Assembly (NCBI GenBank): GCA_936450465.1
Contig: OW388289.1
Span: 78,294,593 to 78,358,592 of the forward strand
Source: Gibbula magus
Lineage: Eukaryota; Mollusca; Gastropoda; Trochida; Trochidae
Length of the DNA: 64,000 nucleotides
Reading direction: 5' to 3'
In this document: piece by piece, positions 32,391 through 43,975 of the stretch
How positions within the stretch are numbered: the stretch's first letter is position 1
How the letters are laid out: every line of letters begins with the position of its first letter
Made by a program: the position numbers and the translations under genes
The notes under the pieces: model-generated
Databases searched by the model: none
Told to the model about the DNA's origin: nothing
What the model saw: only the letters and a program-made list of their open reading frames with translations

Positions 32391-34424
32391 ATGCTGCGCG
32401 GACGTGGACGCAAGGCCCTGCGACGGCCTAGGACGTTGCATACTAGGACACGCAGCTTTGAAGCCGTTACAAGCGACGACGACTTCATCAACGAGATCCA
32501 TGCTGATGAAGCCTCTGATATGGAGTCAACTGACAGTGATGGTAGCAGTGGTTTAGACAGTGATGATGCATATGATCGGGACACTGTAATAGATAGTGAA
32601 CATGGTGACACAGATGCTCTGAGTGATATAGAGACAGAGATTGCCAGAAAGATTCTAGCCGCCGGTAATTCCACCGAAGAAGACTTTAGTGGTTTTGAGG
32701 AGGAGTTTGCCGAAATACCACAATATAATCATGATAATTCACAGACGTTTGATGAGTGGGTGGATGGTCCGCGGCCACGTGTAAACTTGCCTTTCACTGG
32801 TCAAACTGGGTTGCGCCAGTTCATAGAACTTCCTGAGAACCCTGAACCTATTGACTTTTTCAATTTGTTTATACATAATGATGACTATGAGGATATGGCA
32901 ACGGAAACCAATAGATATTTCAAACAAGCAATGGAGGACAAAATTCTAAGACCCCGTTCAAGAATGCAACAGTGGCAAGACACTAATGCAGAAGAGATGA
33001 AGGTATTTGTAGCCATGACAATTGCCATGTCATTGGTTGTGCAGAGAAACTTTGCTGATTACTGGTCAACAAGTGATGTTACCTCAACGCCTTTCTTCGC
33101 CAAGTGCATGCCCCGAGACAGGTTTTGGCTTCTTATAACCTACCTACACTTGGCTGACAACAGGAGGATGCCGGGCCGTAACACCCCGTGCTTTTCACCA
33201 ATAAATAAACTGGGACACTTGTATAACCGGATAGTTCACCGTTTTTCAAGAGTGTATAAACCGCATCAAAACATTTCAGTCGACGAGGGCATGGTGCCCT
33301 GGAAAGGTAACTTATCTTTCAAAGTTTATCTTCCCGACAAGCCTAAGAAGTATGGGATAAAGGCTTTCATGTTGTGTGACTCGCACAACGGATACGTTTG
33401 CAAGTTCAAACTCTACACTGGAAAAACGAATGAACCGGTTTCTGAAGGTGGCAAAACTTATGATGTAGTCATGGACTTGGTGAACGACTACGTTGGACAG
33501 GGGCATCACATCTTTATGGACAACTACTATTCGTCCACAAATCTGTACATAAATTTGTGGGAGCGGGGAATAGGTGCCACGGGGACGTTGAGAGCCAATC
33601 GAAAGGGACTTCCTGATTCAGTCAAGAAACCTAAAAAGAAAGCCAAGCAAGGGGACATGACAGTTTCTCACAACCATGGCCTACTCGTTCTTCGCTACGA
33701 AGATAGAAAATCAGTGCTTCTCATGTCTACTGTTGAAGATACACAACTTGAACAAACAGGGAAGAAGAACCGGGCAACAGGGGAACCAGTTCTCAAGCCA
33801 CGCATTGTAACAACGTACAACAAGTACATGGGAGGTGTTGATCGGGCCGACCAGATGTTGTCGTACACGCCGTTCCGAGTGAAGACCCTGAAGTGGTGGA
33901 AACGGGTTTGGTTTCACGTTCTCAACGTTGCCATGTTGAACTCTTACATCGTTTATAAAGAATACAGCAAAGATAAACCTCTAAAAACAAGTCGGGAATA
34001 CAGGAAGGCTTTGGCGCAACATATAGTAACATTTGCGGACAGGGAACAAGTTCCATCACTTTGCAGACGTCCCCGTGGTCGGCCGAGCACGAGCGACGAG
34101 AGTGTCACTCGTCTTCATGGACGTCACTTTCCGACGAAGATTGAGCCTGTCGGAAGGAAGAAAAACGTCACAAGGATGTGTGTGGTATGCTCTAAGGCAA
34201 AACGCGCCGTCCTCGCAAAACAGATTGAAGAAGGCAATGGGCCAGCAAGGAAGAAAAAACGAGTAGGCAGAGAGTCTTCTTATGAATGTACAGATTGTAA
34301 TGTTTCTCTGTGCGCCGCACCATGCTTCAAACTGTACCACACCGCCACTGACTATTCCAGGGCTTACATCACTGCCACGGAAAAAGAAAGAAATGAAGAA
34401 GGGAATGAAGAAGAAGAAAATTGA
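32391..34424 (+). CDS. PiggyBac transposase, 677 residues, intact
   Basis: Cut-and-paste transposase that excises and inserts at TTAA without leaving a footprint. The N-terminus (residues 1-125) is basic then acidic and low in complexity. The DDE_Tnp_1_7 domain spans about 150-530, with the catalytic Asp triad at D298 (SVDEGMVPWKG), D377 (HIFMDNYYSS) and D484 (GGVDRADQM). The C-terminal cysteine-rich domain (about 597-650) reads RMCVVC, YECTDC, LCAAPCFKLYH and is followed by an acidic tail. A TGA lies in frame at 32382-32384, so this ATG is the first possible in that exon. TTTACAG at 32373-32379 suggests an intron in the 5' UTR. AATAAA is at 34577-34582. No stops or shifts. Confidence 0.95.
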   Translation: MLRGRGRKALRRPRTLHTRTRSFEAVTSDDDFINEIHADEASDMESTDSDGSSGLDSDDAYDRDTVIDSEHGDTDALSDIETEIARKILAAGNSTEEDFSGFEEEFAEIPQYNHDNSQTFDEWVDGPRPRVNLPFTGQTGLRQFIELPENPEPIDFFNLFIHNDDYEDMATETNRYFKQAMEDKILRPRSRMQQWQDTNAEEMKVFVAMTIAMSLVVQRNFADYWSTSDVTSTPFFAKCMPRDRFWLLITYLHLADNRRMPGRNTPCFSPINKLGHLYNRIVHRFSRVYKPHQNISVDEGMVPWKGNLSFKVYLPDKPKKYGIKAFMLCDSHNGYVCKFKLYTGKTNEPVSEGGKTYDVVMDLVNDYVGQGHHIFMDNYYSSTNLYINLWERGIGATGTLRANRKGLPDSVKKPKKKAKQGDMTVSHNHGLLVLRYEDRKSVLLMSTVEDTQLEQTGKKNRATGEPVLKPRIVTTYNKYMGGVDRADQMLSYTPFRVKTLKWWKRVWFHVLNVAMLNSYIVYKEYSKDKPLKTSREYRKALAQHIVTFADREQVPSLCRRPRGRPSTSDESVTRLHGRHFPTKIEPVGRKKNVTRMCVVCSKAKRAVLAKQIEEGNGPARKKKRVGRESSYECTDCNVSLCAAPCFKLYHTATDYSRAYITATEKERNEEGNEEEEN

Positions 34425-34689
34425 AAGTAAAGAGAGCCGAAGTGTGGACTAGTATATACACATTATATACATACCTTGTTAGGTCCCTAAAGCTGTTCTG
34501 CGCACAACCGCAGGTAAATATTGTGTATATTTGTACATAAATGCATTGTAATTTCATTGTAATACATGTCATTGCAAATAAAATATTCTTTATTTTATCA
34601 AAGAGACAGAGAAAGTGAATGCGAGCTTTCATTGGAAGTTCAGCCAGAACCGCATCATAAAAAACACCCATAAATGCTGAACCGGGTGG

Positions 34690-35680
34690 CCGATTTTCAT
34701 AAAACTTACATGGGGTAAAGAGGAAAGATTCGGCTTTGATTCAATATAAAATTTATACATGCGCACGAAAAAATAAAGTTGCGGCACGTGCCCCGATATG
34801 CGCGATAGTCAAAAAGTTGCCTCAAAGTACCGAGGGTACCTTCATTTGGCACGCTATAGCTTCCGAACGAAGTTGCGCATTTTTTTTCTTTTTACATCAT
34901 CGTAAAGAGCAATAAATTGTCTTCAATTCCATGTATCACATGTATATGCGCAGCGAAAAATAAACATGCGGCAAATGATGCGCCAGATGTCGCAAAAAGT
35001 TAGTTTTTCAAAAATGAATTTTCTAAGTACTGGGGGTGCCTTCCTTACGCTCTTCATATATTGCGAACCATTTGACGTATTCCAATAATTTTTATATCAT
35101 TGTAAAGAGGAATAAATTGTCTTCAAGTACATACGTGTTTCGCATGCGCGCGAAATAATTTACGATTTTATAAAGCTGGAAATAAAGACAAACTTTACAC
35201 CGCGCAACATGTATTGCGTTCGCCGCGGTGATTAGTGTATGCTGTGCTCATTAGTACCCATTAGTTCCACGCGCGCTCGGCTCTGGCACCCTCGAGGAGG
35301 TCTCGAGGAGGTCTCGAGGAGGTAACGGTACTGTAATTAGCACAGTCCCGGGGGGACCAAGCAGTGCCAGTAACTTGGTGCGCGTCGGGACCATTCACGT
35401 GGTACTGTCGGGGTAGCGTCACTCTCCTTTGGTTGGTTATATTTTCTGAACCATAAGTCGTATTCTAATAATTTTTATGTCATTGTAAAGAGGAATAAAC
35501 TATCTACAAGCACATATAAATTTCGCAATATGCGCGCTCAGGAGTTTTGATTTCATGAAGCTGGAAATAAAGACAAACTTTAGATGACAATAGAATTATA
35601 ACCATAGGTCGCATTCTAATATTTTTTATATCATTGTAAAGACAAACATCTGGTCTTCAAGTCCATATAAAAATTTCAGT
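34690..35680 (+). repeat. PiggyBac right-flank direct repeat modules
   Basis: About five copies (near 34700, 34870, 35060, 35445, 35600) of the left-flank module, e.g. TAATTTTTATATCATTGTAA, AGAGGAATAAATTGTCTTCA, then CATGCGCG. They are in the same orientation as the left-flank copies, not inverted. Confidence 0.7.
35293..35325 (+). repeat. 11-bp tandem repeat (CTCGAGGAGGT) x3
   Basis: Three exact copies inside the GC-rich part of the piggyBac right flank. Confidence 0.7.
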
Positions 35681-36559
35681 AGCGCGCTCCAAATTCATGA
35701 TGTTATAAGGCCCGAATTAAAGACAATCTTTACAAAGTAATAGAAAAGTAAAGAAAAATCGTAAAAAAATAATTCAAAGATGCGGGTATAAAGCAACCAT
35801 TTGTGTACGGGTGCCGCGACTTGAATTTGTATTCAACGCCCGTATATAGCCCGTATTCGCCATGTAGATGCGGTATATTTCGTAAAAACGGTACCGGAAT
35901 CGCCGCCTGGAAATTCCGCCAGCAGAGCTCGTTAGTGCCTAAGCTCAAACTACTGCTGCGAGCTGCGAGCCTGTAAATTCCGCCACAGGGGCTAAAAAGG
36001 GTAAAATATATATACGCAACGTAAGGGTTAAGAATGCGATATATAAATATTAATATGATTGGTAGTGTGATTCATAATCTTTAGAAAAGGTAAACAAATC
36101 ACAAGATAGGTAATTTCTCAATTTAATTCCATGAGAACTAAAACCTTTTGGTGGCAATACCAGCAACAATTATGTAACATAGTAGGGGCTTCAGTGTTAT
36201 ATTCTGTGCTCTTTTATGAAAACTCATACCTGTAGCTCATATTGTACAATTTTGAAAACACATATTTAACATTCAAAACACTTCTTTTTGCAGGAAATAA
36301 TTTATTTAGAAAAACGACATTTAATATGTTACTTGACACAAACAATAATTGTCTATTGATTGATTTTAATGTAAATTCCAGACAGATATTTTACAATAAC
36401 CCGACTACAAGGCATTTAGTACATTTCCCGGGGAGACTGTGGAGACATATTGATCTGTGTGAACGGTGACTAGTGGTCTGTAGGCCTATAGCAGTAGTGT
36501 TCAGTAGCTTGTCTTCATAGACAACATCCCTTCACTCTCACTACAGTGTATAGAGCATG

Positions 36560-36865
36560 GACATGTCCGTATGGCCTTGTCATGTCACTGCCTTCAATAC
36601 TGGTAGGTCTGGAGAATTATCTGACATTTATCTAATTAATTTAGGTTTTTAGAAAATCACCTGACGTTATTTGATTAATCTATATTTATCTGACGTTATT
36701 TAATTAATTTGTGAATAATTGCATTTGATTAAGCTGATCTTGTTAGTTAAGTCATGGTCATGTCTGTATGGCACTGTCATGTAACTGTCATGTAACTGTC
36801 ATGTAACTGTCATTGCTATAGGAAGATCGAGCCAATTATCTGACATTATTCAATTAATTTGGAAT
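36560..36865 (+). repeat. Imperfect direct duplication of about 190 bp
   Basis: CATGTCCGTATGGCCTTGTCA through ATTATCTGACATTTATC recurs as CATGTCTGTATGGCACTGTCA through ATTATCTGACATTATTC. The second copy has a local 11-bp triplication (TGTCATGTAAC). Confidence 0.55.
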
Positions 36866-38289
36866 AATTGAATGAAATGGATGTGCACTCTATAGTTTGG
36901 TGTGAAGGCTCGAGATGCATAGATATGGATGCTCTGCTTGTTGATTGACAACAGCTATAGTTCTGAATTAGATACACATGTCTTTGTTTCAATACTGATA
37001 TTGCAGGTAAATTATCTTATTTTTCGATGATTTCAGGAGAAAATCATTTGCAGTCAAACCTTGTTTAACATGACAATTTGTTTGCAGTTGAAAATCATCC
37101 AGATAGTGAGTCTTATGGTTATCTGAATCAGACAAATACCTTACCCCAACTTACATAGAAACAAACTTTGTGATTGATTATGATAATGTAATGGATCATT
37201 TAATGAAATGATACAAACAAGTAACGCTGATTTATTAAACATTAAACAACAGCTGTGTGTAAACCAATTAAGCCGATTAGTCGTGAGTTTTAATCACAGC
37301 TGACGGGTCGTGAGCAGTGTGCGGATATGTGAAACATGCATTTGTACAAAATGCATAGTGAGGATTTGAAAACTGTCATGTGGGTCATCTCCATCACGAG
37401 AAGTCCTTTTGTATGCAGAAATACACAATATCTTGGCTTGTTATCTAAGTATTTGCTGAATGGAGATTTAACACGGAAGCTGGCAATGATATGGTTGAGA
37501 GTAAGGAAGGAAGCTCCTTCATTTATCACTTCAAGAAAGTCATTTCAGCATGGCACGACACACCATGCTCTGGTTGTTCAAATATAATAAAATGCTGGAG
37601 ATGGTACCGTATACAAATCCATGATCTGATATTAAATGAAATATCAAATGTTTCAACGTTGGTACAATTGCCATTTGCCAGGATCGAGGTTATTCCACTG
37701 TCATTGACCCGTTGGAAATGAGAGAGGCTCGGCCATATGTATGCCACCTGGTCAAGAGTGGACAAGAGGGGTCATGTCAGTGATGACTGACTGTGGGTTT
37801 CAACTTCTTCATCACCCACCCTTCTCACTTTGCAGGGAGACAATGTTGAACAATTGATTTGATTTGATTTACTACTATTTTTCTATTGAAACTCAGGCAC
37901 TTGTCAATCTTCCTCGTATGTTAGGTGATTTAAAAAAATAATTTGTTGAAAACACTTGAATGAAATATATCCATATTGTTACTGTTCTGGTCATTATTGA
38001 TCATTGTGAGTTGATAGCTGATCTAAATATGTTGCATTTATTATTTGGTGTTGATTGCTTGACATTTAGATCTTCTTCATATTGTCATTGCGGGATGAAA
38101 CAATTTCTGAAAAAGCTATATACCAAATTGATGTGATGATAGCAGATAACACCAAATCACATTTAAGTGTTTATTGTCAAATGATATTTGACATTTACAT
38201 CCTGTTTTATTCTGTTTTAGTAACGCTAATAACTTTCCAGGTAATAAATATTGAACACAAAAAATTATCAATGAACTGAAACCCCACTA
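36866..38289. other. Non-coding stretch, nothing recognised
   Basis: Open frames up to 83 codons at 37290-37765 overlap on both strands and show no family features. Confidence 0.35.
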
Positions 38290-38580
38290 CACATTATCCA
38301 CTAGTGCATGCTCAAGGCGATACCAATATTATTACCCAGGTCTAGCTCAAGCTAACATACATGACACTAGAAGATCACCTTCAACACCTTCTTTACCAGG
38401 TACCCATTTGTACTGCTGGGTGAACAGACGCACATTTTGAATAAGGACACTTACCCAGAGTGACACCATAAGTCTCTTAACTAAAGTCTCAGTTTGGGCA
38501 GGGAAACATCCTTCAAACTTCAGTTTACCAAGCATGAAAGCAAGCCACCCACCCATTTCGAGAGCCGCGCCCATTGTTGC
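38290..38580. repeat. Interspersed repeat fragment (TACTGCTGGGTGAACAG)
   Basis: CAGGTACCCATTTGTACTGC and TGGGTGAACAGACG resemble a motif I have seen in interspersed repeats of several invertebrate genomes. Boundaries are unclear. Confidence 0.3.
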
Positions 38581-38900
38581 TGAACTTCACTGATAGCTGT
38601 CGCTTGAGCTCTGCAAAGGACCACATGCCATCTTTTGCCCTTAGTTTCCATGACTCCCAGTTTTGAAGAGCTTTGTAAATCGCTGATGATGCATTTTCAT
38701 GATGGATCAATCAATGTATTGTGACAATTATTTCAGAGTTCTTGTCTATAACATACACCAGTTTTGCCAAATTCTTACAAGACATTCTGTTTTAACACTT
38801 ATTGGCGAGCTGAATTCATTTAGATGTTAACAACAAATATTTATATAGAATTGAGACTTTATGGTTGAGGAACAACACTAGGGAGTGACTCTTATATCTT

Positions 38901-39694
38901 TTAGCCCATCAGGCCTGAAAGGCCCGATGGGCTTATGGCATGGCATGGCGTCCGGCGTCCGTCCGTCCGTCCATCCGTCCATCCGTCCATCCGTCCATAA
39001 ACTTTTCACTTTTTCGACTTCTTCTCCAGAACCAATAACTCCACAGAGCTGAAATTTTATGTGCAGACTCCTTGGCCAATGGGGATTCTAAATTGTAAAT
39101 TTCGTGACCCCATGACCCCATATGGGGTCACAGGGGTCACATCCTTAAAAACCTATTTTCATCTTCTTTTCGTTCCAAAAGGTCTAGAGAGCGGAAAAGT
39201 TGTGTGCAGACTCCTTGGCCAATGGGGATTCTTAATTGTAGATTTCGTGACCCCATGACCCGAAATGGGGTCACAGGGGTCACATGCTAAAAAAAACTAT
39301 TTTCATCTTCTTCTCCAGTTCCAAAAGGTCTAGAGAGATGAAAAGTTGTGTGCAGACTCCTTGGCCAATGGGGATTCTAAATTGTAGATTTTGTGACCCT
39401 GTGACCCCAATCTAGGTCACGGGTCATGACCCAAAAACCTATTTTCATCTTCTCCAGTTTATATGTAAAGCTCTAGAAAGGTGAAATGTTGTGTAGAGAT
39501 TCTTTGGTCAAAGGTGATTCTTAATTGTAGGATTGGTGACCCTGTGACTCCAAATGTGGGTCACAGGGGTCATGATCTAAAACCCATATTATTTTGCTTG
39601 TTAACAATATATTACTTGAGATAACTTAGATATTCAACCTTAGATAATAAATCAATGAAATCCTGATGAGGTACAGAGCCCATGGCTCTATTTT
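38901..39694 (+). mobile_element. Complete HINE-like element (GCCCATCAGG family)
   Basis: 5' stem AGCCCATCAGGCC, loop, GGCCCGATGGGCT, then ATGGCGTCCGGCG and (GTCC)n grading into (CATC)n. Three to four modules of 142-146 bp include GACTCCTTGGCCAATGGGG and GTGACCCCATGACCC. It ends with CCTGATGAGGTACAGAGCC and the hairpin AGAGCCCATGGCTCT, then T-rich sequence. Confidence 0.7.
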
Positions 39695-39758
39695 TTTTTT
39701 TTAAACAAAATTCAAGAAGATATTCAATTTCTGTGCCTATGTTATTAGTGCATTATTA

Positions 39759-39774
39759 GCAGCCCCGGGGCTGC
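39759..39774. repeat. 16-bp perfect palindrome GCAGCCCCGGGGCTGC
   Basis: Followed by GTGCAGTTTCCGTCGCC. This may be the 5' stem of another HINE-like family starting here, though no 3' hairpin was found. Confidence 0.45.
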
Positions 39775-40473
39775 TATCAGTTTTTTGTGCAGTTTCCGTC
39801 GCCACCGCCGCGGGGGCGTTTTGTATTGGCTATAACTTTTTTCCTGGTAAATGCTCATCAAGTTATAACACAATCCAGTTGAAAACATATGACTGAGAGT
39901 AGTATTTTGGTTTAGTGACAATTTGACAAAGAAAAGTGAACATTTATTTAAAAATCATAACTGTTGAAAGCTTTGCAGTATGGCATAACAAGACATTGTT
40001 GATCCGTCTACAGTCGTTTTTCCCTCATTTCACGTCTTGCAAAAATAGCAAAGTCATACTCCAAAAGAACAATTCATCTAAAGATTCTACACAGTCATAG
40101 ATCAGGATTATATCTCTTTTTATTTCTATAAGCAAACAGTAATGGAGTCTGTCCCAAAATCCATTGTCAATAATTCCTATATGTTCATTAATATATCTGA
40201 ACTACATGTACCTAAAAGCTGTTAAATATATGTTGAAAATAAAGAGAATTATTGCAATGAAATTACAATATATATTCCAGTAAAGCAAATGTCTAAGTAC
40301 CTGTGTATAAGTAAATTTTCACACTCAAGACAAGCAGGACATTGATAAGATAACATTAGAAGTAGCATTATGATTCAGGTTTGTTGTACACATTGCAGTT
40401 ATCCATGTCAAATGGTAATGTCTCTTTGTATAACTATTCATGGTCCTCTTAGTTGTATGTGAGACAGATAGAG

Positions 40474-40615
40474 AATACTAAACGATGTCCTGTTTGATAA
40501 CATATTTATGAAACGAGTGAGTGGTTTGGTATTTAACGAGCGAAAGCGAGTTAAATACCAATACCATCTCACGAGTTTCATAAATATGTTATTAAACAGG
40601 ACAGAGTTTAGTATT
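40474..40615. repeat. 142-bp foldback palindrome
   Basis: Left arm AATACTAAACGATGTCCTG and TAACATATTTATGAAACGAG. The right arm is its complement, around the loop CGAGCGAAAGCGAG. Arms of about 60 bp with several mismatches. Confidence 0.65.
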
Positions 40616-40618
40616 TTA

Positions 40619-41502
40619 TTTATTAATCACCCAACATTAACAAAATAATGCGCAAACGAAAGGCCGGTTCGAGTGCATTATGCCAGCATAACTAGGTCAG
40701 GCGTATGAATACATTGTAATGAGGCTGCTGTCATTCCGTTTTACGTTAACACTGAACAACGATCTAAAACAATTAAAGATGAACACGATTTTACGAACCA
40801 AACATCATATTTAATGAAAAAATAACAACCTGACATAACTTTTTGAATCACAAGTTTCAATTCTCGGGATTATTTTTTAAGTGCGTGGTATCATAGCTTT
40901 CAAGTTGTGCACCGCCTCAAAGAAGCGTGGCTGTTCGTGTGGCACGAACGTTTGAAACAGTTTGAAAAGTTTTAAGAAGTATGAAAGTTAACATGGATCA
41001 CTGAGTTGTTTATTGGTCCTTCAAAGATAGGACCAAGGGATTGCATTTGAGAACGGCTAACATTTAGAGTTTTTGTGTTTGTACTTTGCTGCAAATTTGA
41101 AACACTTGCTCGATTTGGACCAATGTCAACAACAGTGCACTCCCGTGACCCCGCATCAGTTGGACGGTTGATCAAGTCGCTGATTTGCCGATGTTGATTG
41201 TCAGAGATGTGAGAATAATTGTTTATACTCTGCAAGTTCTTGTGACCACTAGTTTGTATAATTATTTATTATTTAGTTATCAATGCTGCGATAGTCATTT
41301 AAAAGGATATTGTAAAAGTAAAAATGTCTGAAATAATGCTACTTCGAAATGTTGTGATTGACAGCTGACATTGTTTTGGTCACGTTACTTTGGTCATGTG
41401 ACCAAGTGCAAGTAGTTCCGGCAGCACGCGATGTTATTACACTTAGTGTAATAACACGGTAGATTTATTACACTGCGATATCTTCAACGGGTGATTAATA
41501 AA
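40619..41502. mobile_element. Possible 0.9-kb element with short inverted ends
   Basis: TTTATTAATCACCC at the left and GGGTGATTAATAAA at the right. It abuts the foldback at 40474-40615. A second inverted repeat (TGTTATTACAC, GTGTAATAACA) lies near 41432-41456. An 87-codon minus frame at 40972-41235 is not assigned. Confidence 0.4.
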
Positions 41503-41628
41503 CTAATGTATATGTTAACTTCAAGATTGTTGCTTCATCTCTGTAATCTTCAAATATATATATAGCCTCTACAATTCTACATGTTAAAATATTTAATAAC
41601 ATTATGAAATCAAATAAGCAATTTTAAG

Positions 41629-41670
41629 CTCATCAGGCATATATATATAAGGCCAGATGGGCTTATGTCA
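41629..41670 (+). mobile_element. 5' end fragment of a GCCCATCAGG-family HINE-like element
   Basis: AGCTCATCAGGCA, an AT-rich loop, then GGCCAGATGGGCTTATG matches the 5' stems at 26954 and 38901. Confidence 0.5.
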
Positions 41671-42302
41671 TTAGCAGTCATCTACTCCCCGGGCAGGCAT
41701 CGTCCACTGTGAAGTTATGAAAGTTTCTAGAATACAAGGTAATACACAATACTACTGTGTAACATACAGGGTGATTGTTACAAAGAGGGACTTCATGTGG
41801 AGATATTTGATTGAGGTGAAGTTATGAACGTTTCCAGAGTACAAGGTGTGCATAATACTTGGGTTCTGAATACCTGACGTGATCTTCACAAGTATCAGTT
41901 TATATAATGGCTAGATGTGAGGTGGGTCAGTGCAGGTAAGTATTGATCACAGAGAGAAACAGGAGGTCGGACCACTTGCTATTGATGTCTGAGACACAGC
42001 TGTGATGGAGCTGGAGTGAGACAATCTAGAGACATGCCTACCAAACAGTGTCGTACTGGATTGAGTCATATCATCAGGTTCACTCACAACTGTCACAAGT
42101 CGTGCTTATGTTAGGATATGATTCTGTCTGCAGATTCTATCATTCTTAGTAAATTTCTCCATGATACTTCCATATCTAAATTTGTATCGAATTGAAGATC
42201 ATTCATCCATCCTATTTGCATTCATCGTTCCATCAATGCTTTCATGTAACATCAGTTTATCCAATCCATCCATTCATCAACCTATACATTTTGTTCATGT
42301 AA

Positions 42303-42605
42303 TTTGACTATGTATTCAGCGGCGTCCATACGTCTGTCCGTACATACGTATGTCACATTTCTTGTTAACGCGATATCTCATGAAGCTTTGCATCCAAAGT
42401 CTTCAAATTTGGTGTCGGCCTTGATTGGGGGAAGACACAGACACCAGTCGATTTTGGTGACCTTGACCTTATTTTCAAGGTCACCACGACACTTCGACCA
42501 CTTTATTATCTCTTGTTAACGTGATATCTCATGATCAGTTGGACATAATGTCTTGATAATTTCTGACATTACGCAGACATCAGTCGATTTTGGTGACCTT
42601 AATTA
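42303..42605 (+). mobile_element. HINE-like element fragment
   Basis: TATTCAGCGGCGTCCATACG and GTCCGTACATACGTATG are followed by two modules with GATATCTCATGA, CAGTCGATTTTGGTGACCTT and TTCAAGGTCACCACG, related to the elements at 10774 and 27301. No 5' stem or 3' hairpin was seen. Confidence 0.5.
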
Positions 42606-42989
42606 CCTTAAAGAGCCATCAAGGATGTTGATGAACATATCGAAAATCTATCTCCATGAAATAAATACACTTAATTTTTCCCAAATTTTTTCAACCTAAA
42701 ATAAGCTGAGAAATTGCATCAATTAGTAAAGGTGTTTTCCAGTCTAAATATAGATCCAGTCTATTATTTTCAAGCGCAAAGCATTATGGTCTAGCTCACA
42801 CACAGTAAACAAAGACACGAAAGAATAAAAACATTTATGAGCAATGAAAGAAATCGAAATATATAATTTTTGGGCGGTTATTAATTTACCATTTCATTTA
42901 ATTATGTATTTGCTACAGATATTGGAATAATTGTTTTAGCCAATAATTTTATTATTAATGAGAGTAAAAAATTGTCATAGTTTTGTCAT

Positions 42990-43693
42990 AATTGACAAGT
43001 TTTCTCGGATACTGTTCAACCTAGGTGAATGAAATTTTGGTTGTGAGTACTCATGACCATACTCTTTAAACCAGTTCCGAAATATCATTTTTTACAGAGT
43101 TATGGCCCTTGAAACCGAAATTGAACTTCGTACCAGAAAAACTGTGATGCTCCAATTGGGACAAGTTTTCTCAGAAACTGTTACATCTAGGTGAATGAAA
43201 TTTAATATGGAGGTAGTCCAGATGATACTCTTCATCGAGTTCGAAAACCAGTTCCGAAATATATTTTTTTTCTGAGTTATGGCCCTTGAATCCGAAATTG
43301 AACTTTGTACCAAAAGAGCTGTGATGCTCTAATTGGGACAAGTTTTCTCGGAAACTATTACATCTAGGTGAATGAAATTTTACATGTAGGTAGTCCAGAT
43401 GATACTCTTTATCGAGTTCACAGTCCAGTTCCGCAATATTATTTCAAAGCCCTTGAATCTGTAATTGAACTTGGTACAAATTACCGGTGTGATGGGAAAA
43501 ATTAAGTTGCCTGAAAAATATTACATCTGGGTGAATTAAATTTTGTAATAACAGTCAGTTCCTAAAATTATTTTGGACAATATTATGATGCTTGAAGCTT
43601 TTTTTTAAACATAGTAACCTTCATATCTATAATTCTCAATGGACGGATAGCGGATGACGGGGGTATGTGAGCCATGCTCACTTTTTTCTTGTT
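42990..43693 (+). mobile_element. 3' part of a HINE-like element (GTGAGCC hairpin family)
   Basis: Three to four modules of about 178 bp (ACAAGTTTTCTCGGAAACT, TAGGTGAATGAAATTTT, GAGTTATGGCCCTTGAA). It ends with GACGGGGGTAT, the hairpin GTGAGCCATGCTCAC and TTTTTTCTTGTT. The 3' end matches that of 53225-54451. The 5' end is not recognised. Confidence 0.65.
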
Positions 43694-43975
43694 CATCTAT
43701 CCATCCAACCATCCATCTATTCATCAAGTCATATGGTCATCTATCCATTGAACCATCCATCAATTCATGTGGTCATTATCATCCATCATTTCATATCGAC
43801 ATCCATCAATTCATCCATCCAGCGATGCATATAGTCAACCATCCATCCATCCATCTATCTATCCAACAAACCTAGCATCCATCCATCCATCCATCCATCC
43901 ATCAATTCATCCATCCATCCATCCATCCATCCATTAACCCATCCATCCATCCATTCATCCAACCTACCATTCATC
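43694..43975 (+). repeat. (ATCC)n/(CATC)n imperfect microsatellite
   Basis: Long run of CATC tetranucleotides with interruptions, directly after the HINE-like 3' end. The [12 protein letters not shown] open frame here is a translation of the repeat. Confidence 0.85.

Larger units (their letters stand above)
29870..36027 (+). mobile_element. 6.16-kb piggyBac transposon, apparently complete
   Basis: Flanked by TTAA on both sides (29866-29869, 36028-36031). Ends CCCTTAACATGCGGGC and, at the right, CGCAACGTAAGGG, share the terminal CCCTTA. It encodes one intact transposase (32391-34424). GC content, CpG frequency and codon use differ from the surrounding AT-rich DNA. The long flanks (about 2.5 and 1.6 kb) carry repeated modules. 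Its intact gene and TTAA ends suggest a recent arrival. Confidence 0.88.

Noticed and set aside
29870..36027. Domesticated host PGBD gene
   Set aside because: Preserved TTAA flanks and matching termini indicate a mobile element rather than a domesticated gene.
43654..43875. Open frame with IHPSIHPS repeats
   Set aside because: It is translation of the CATC microsatellite.
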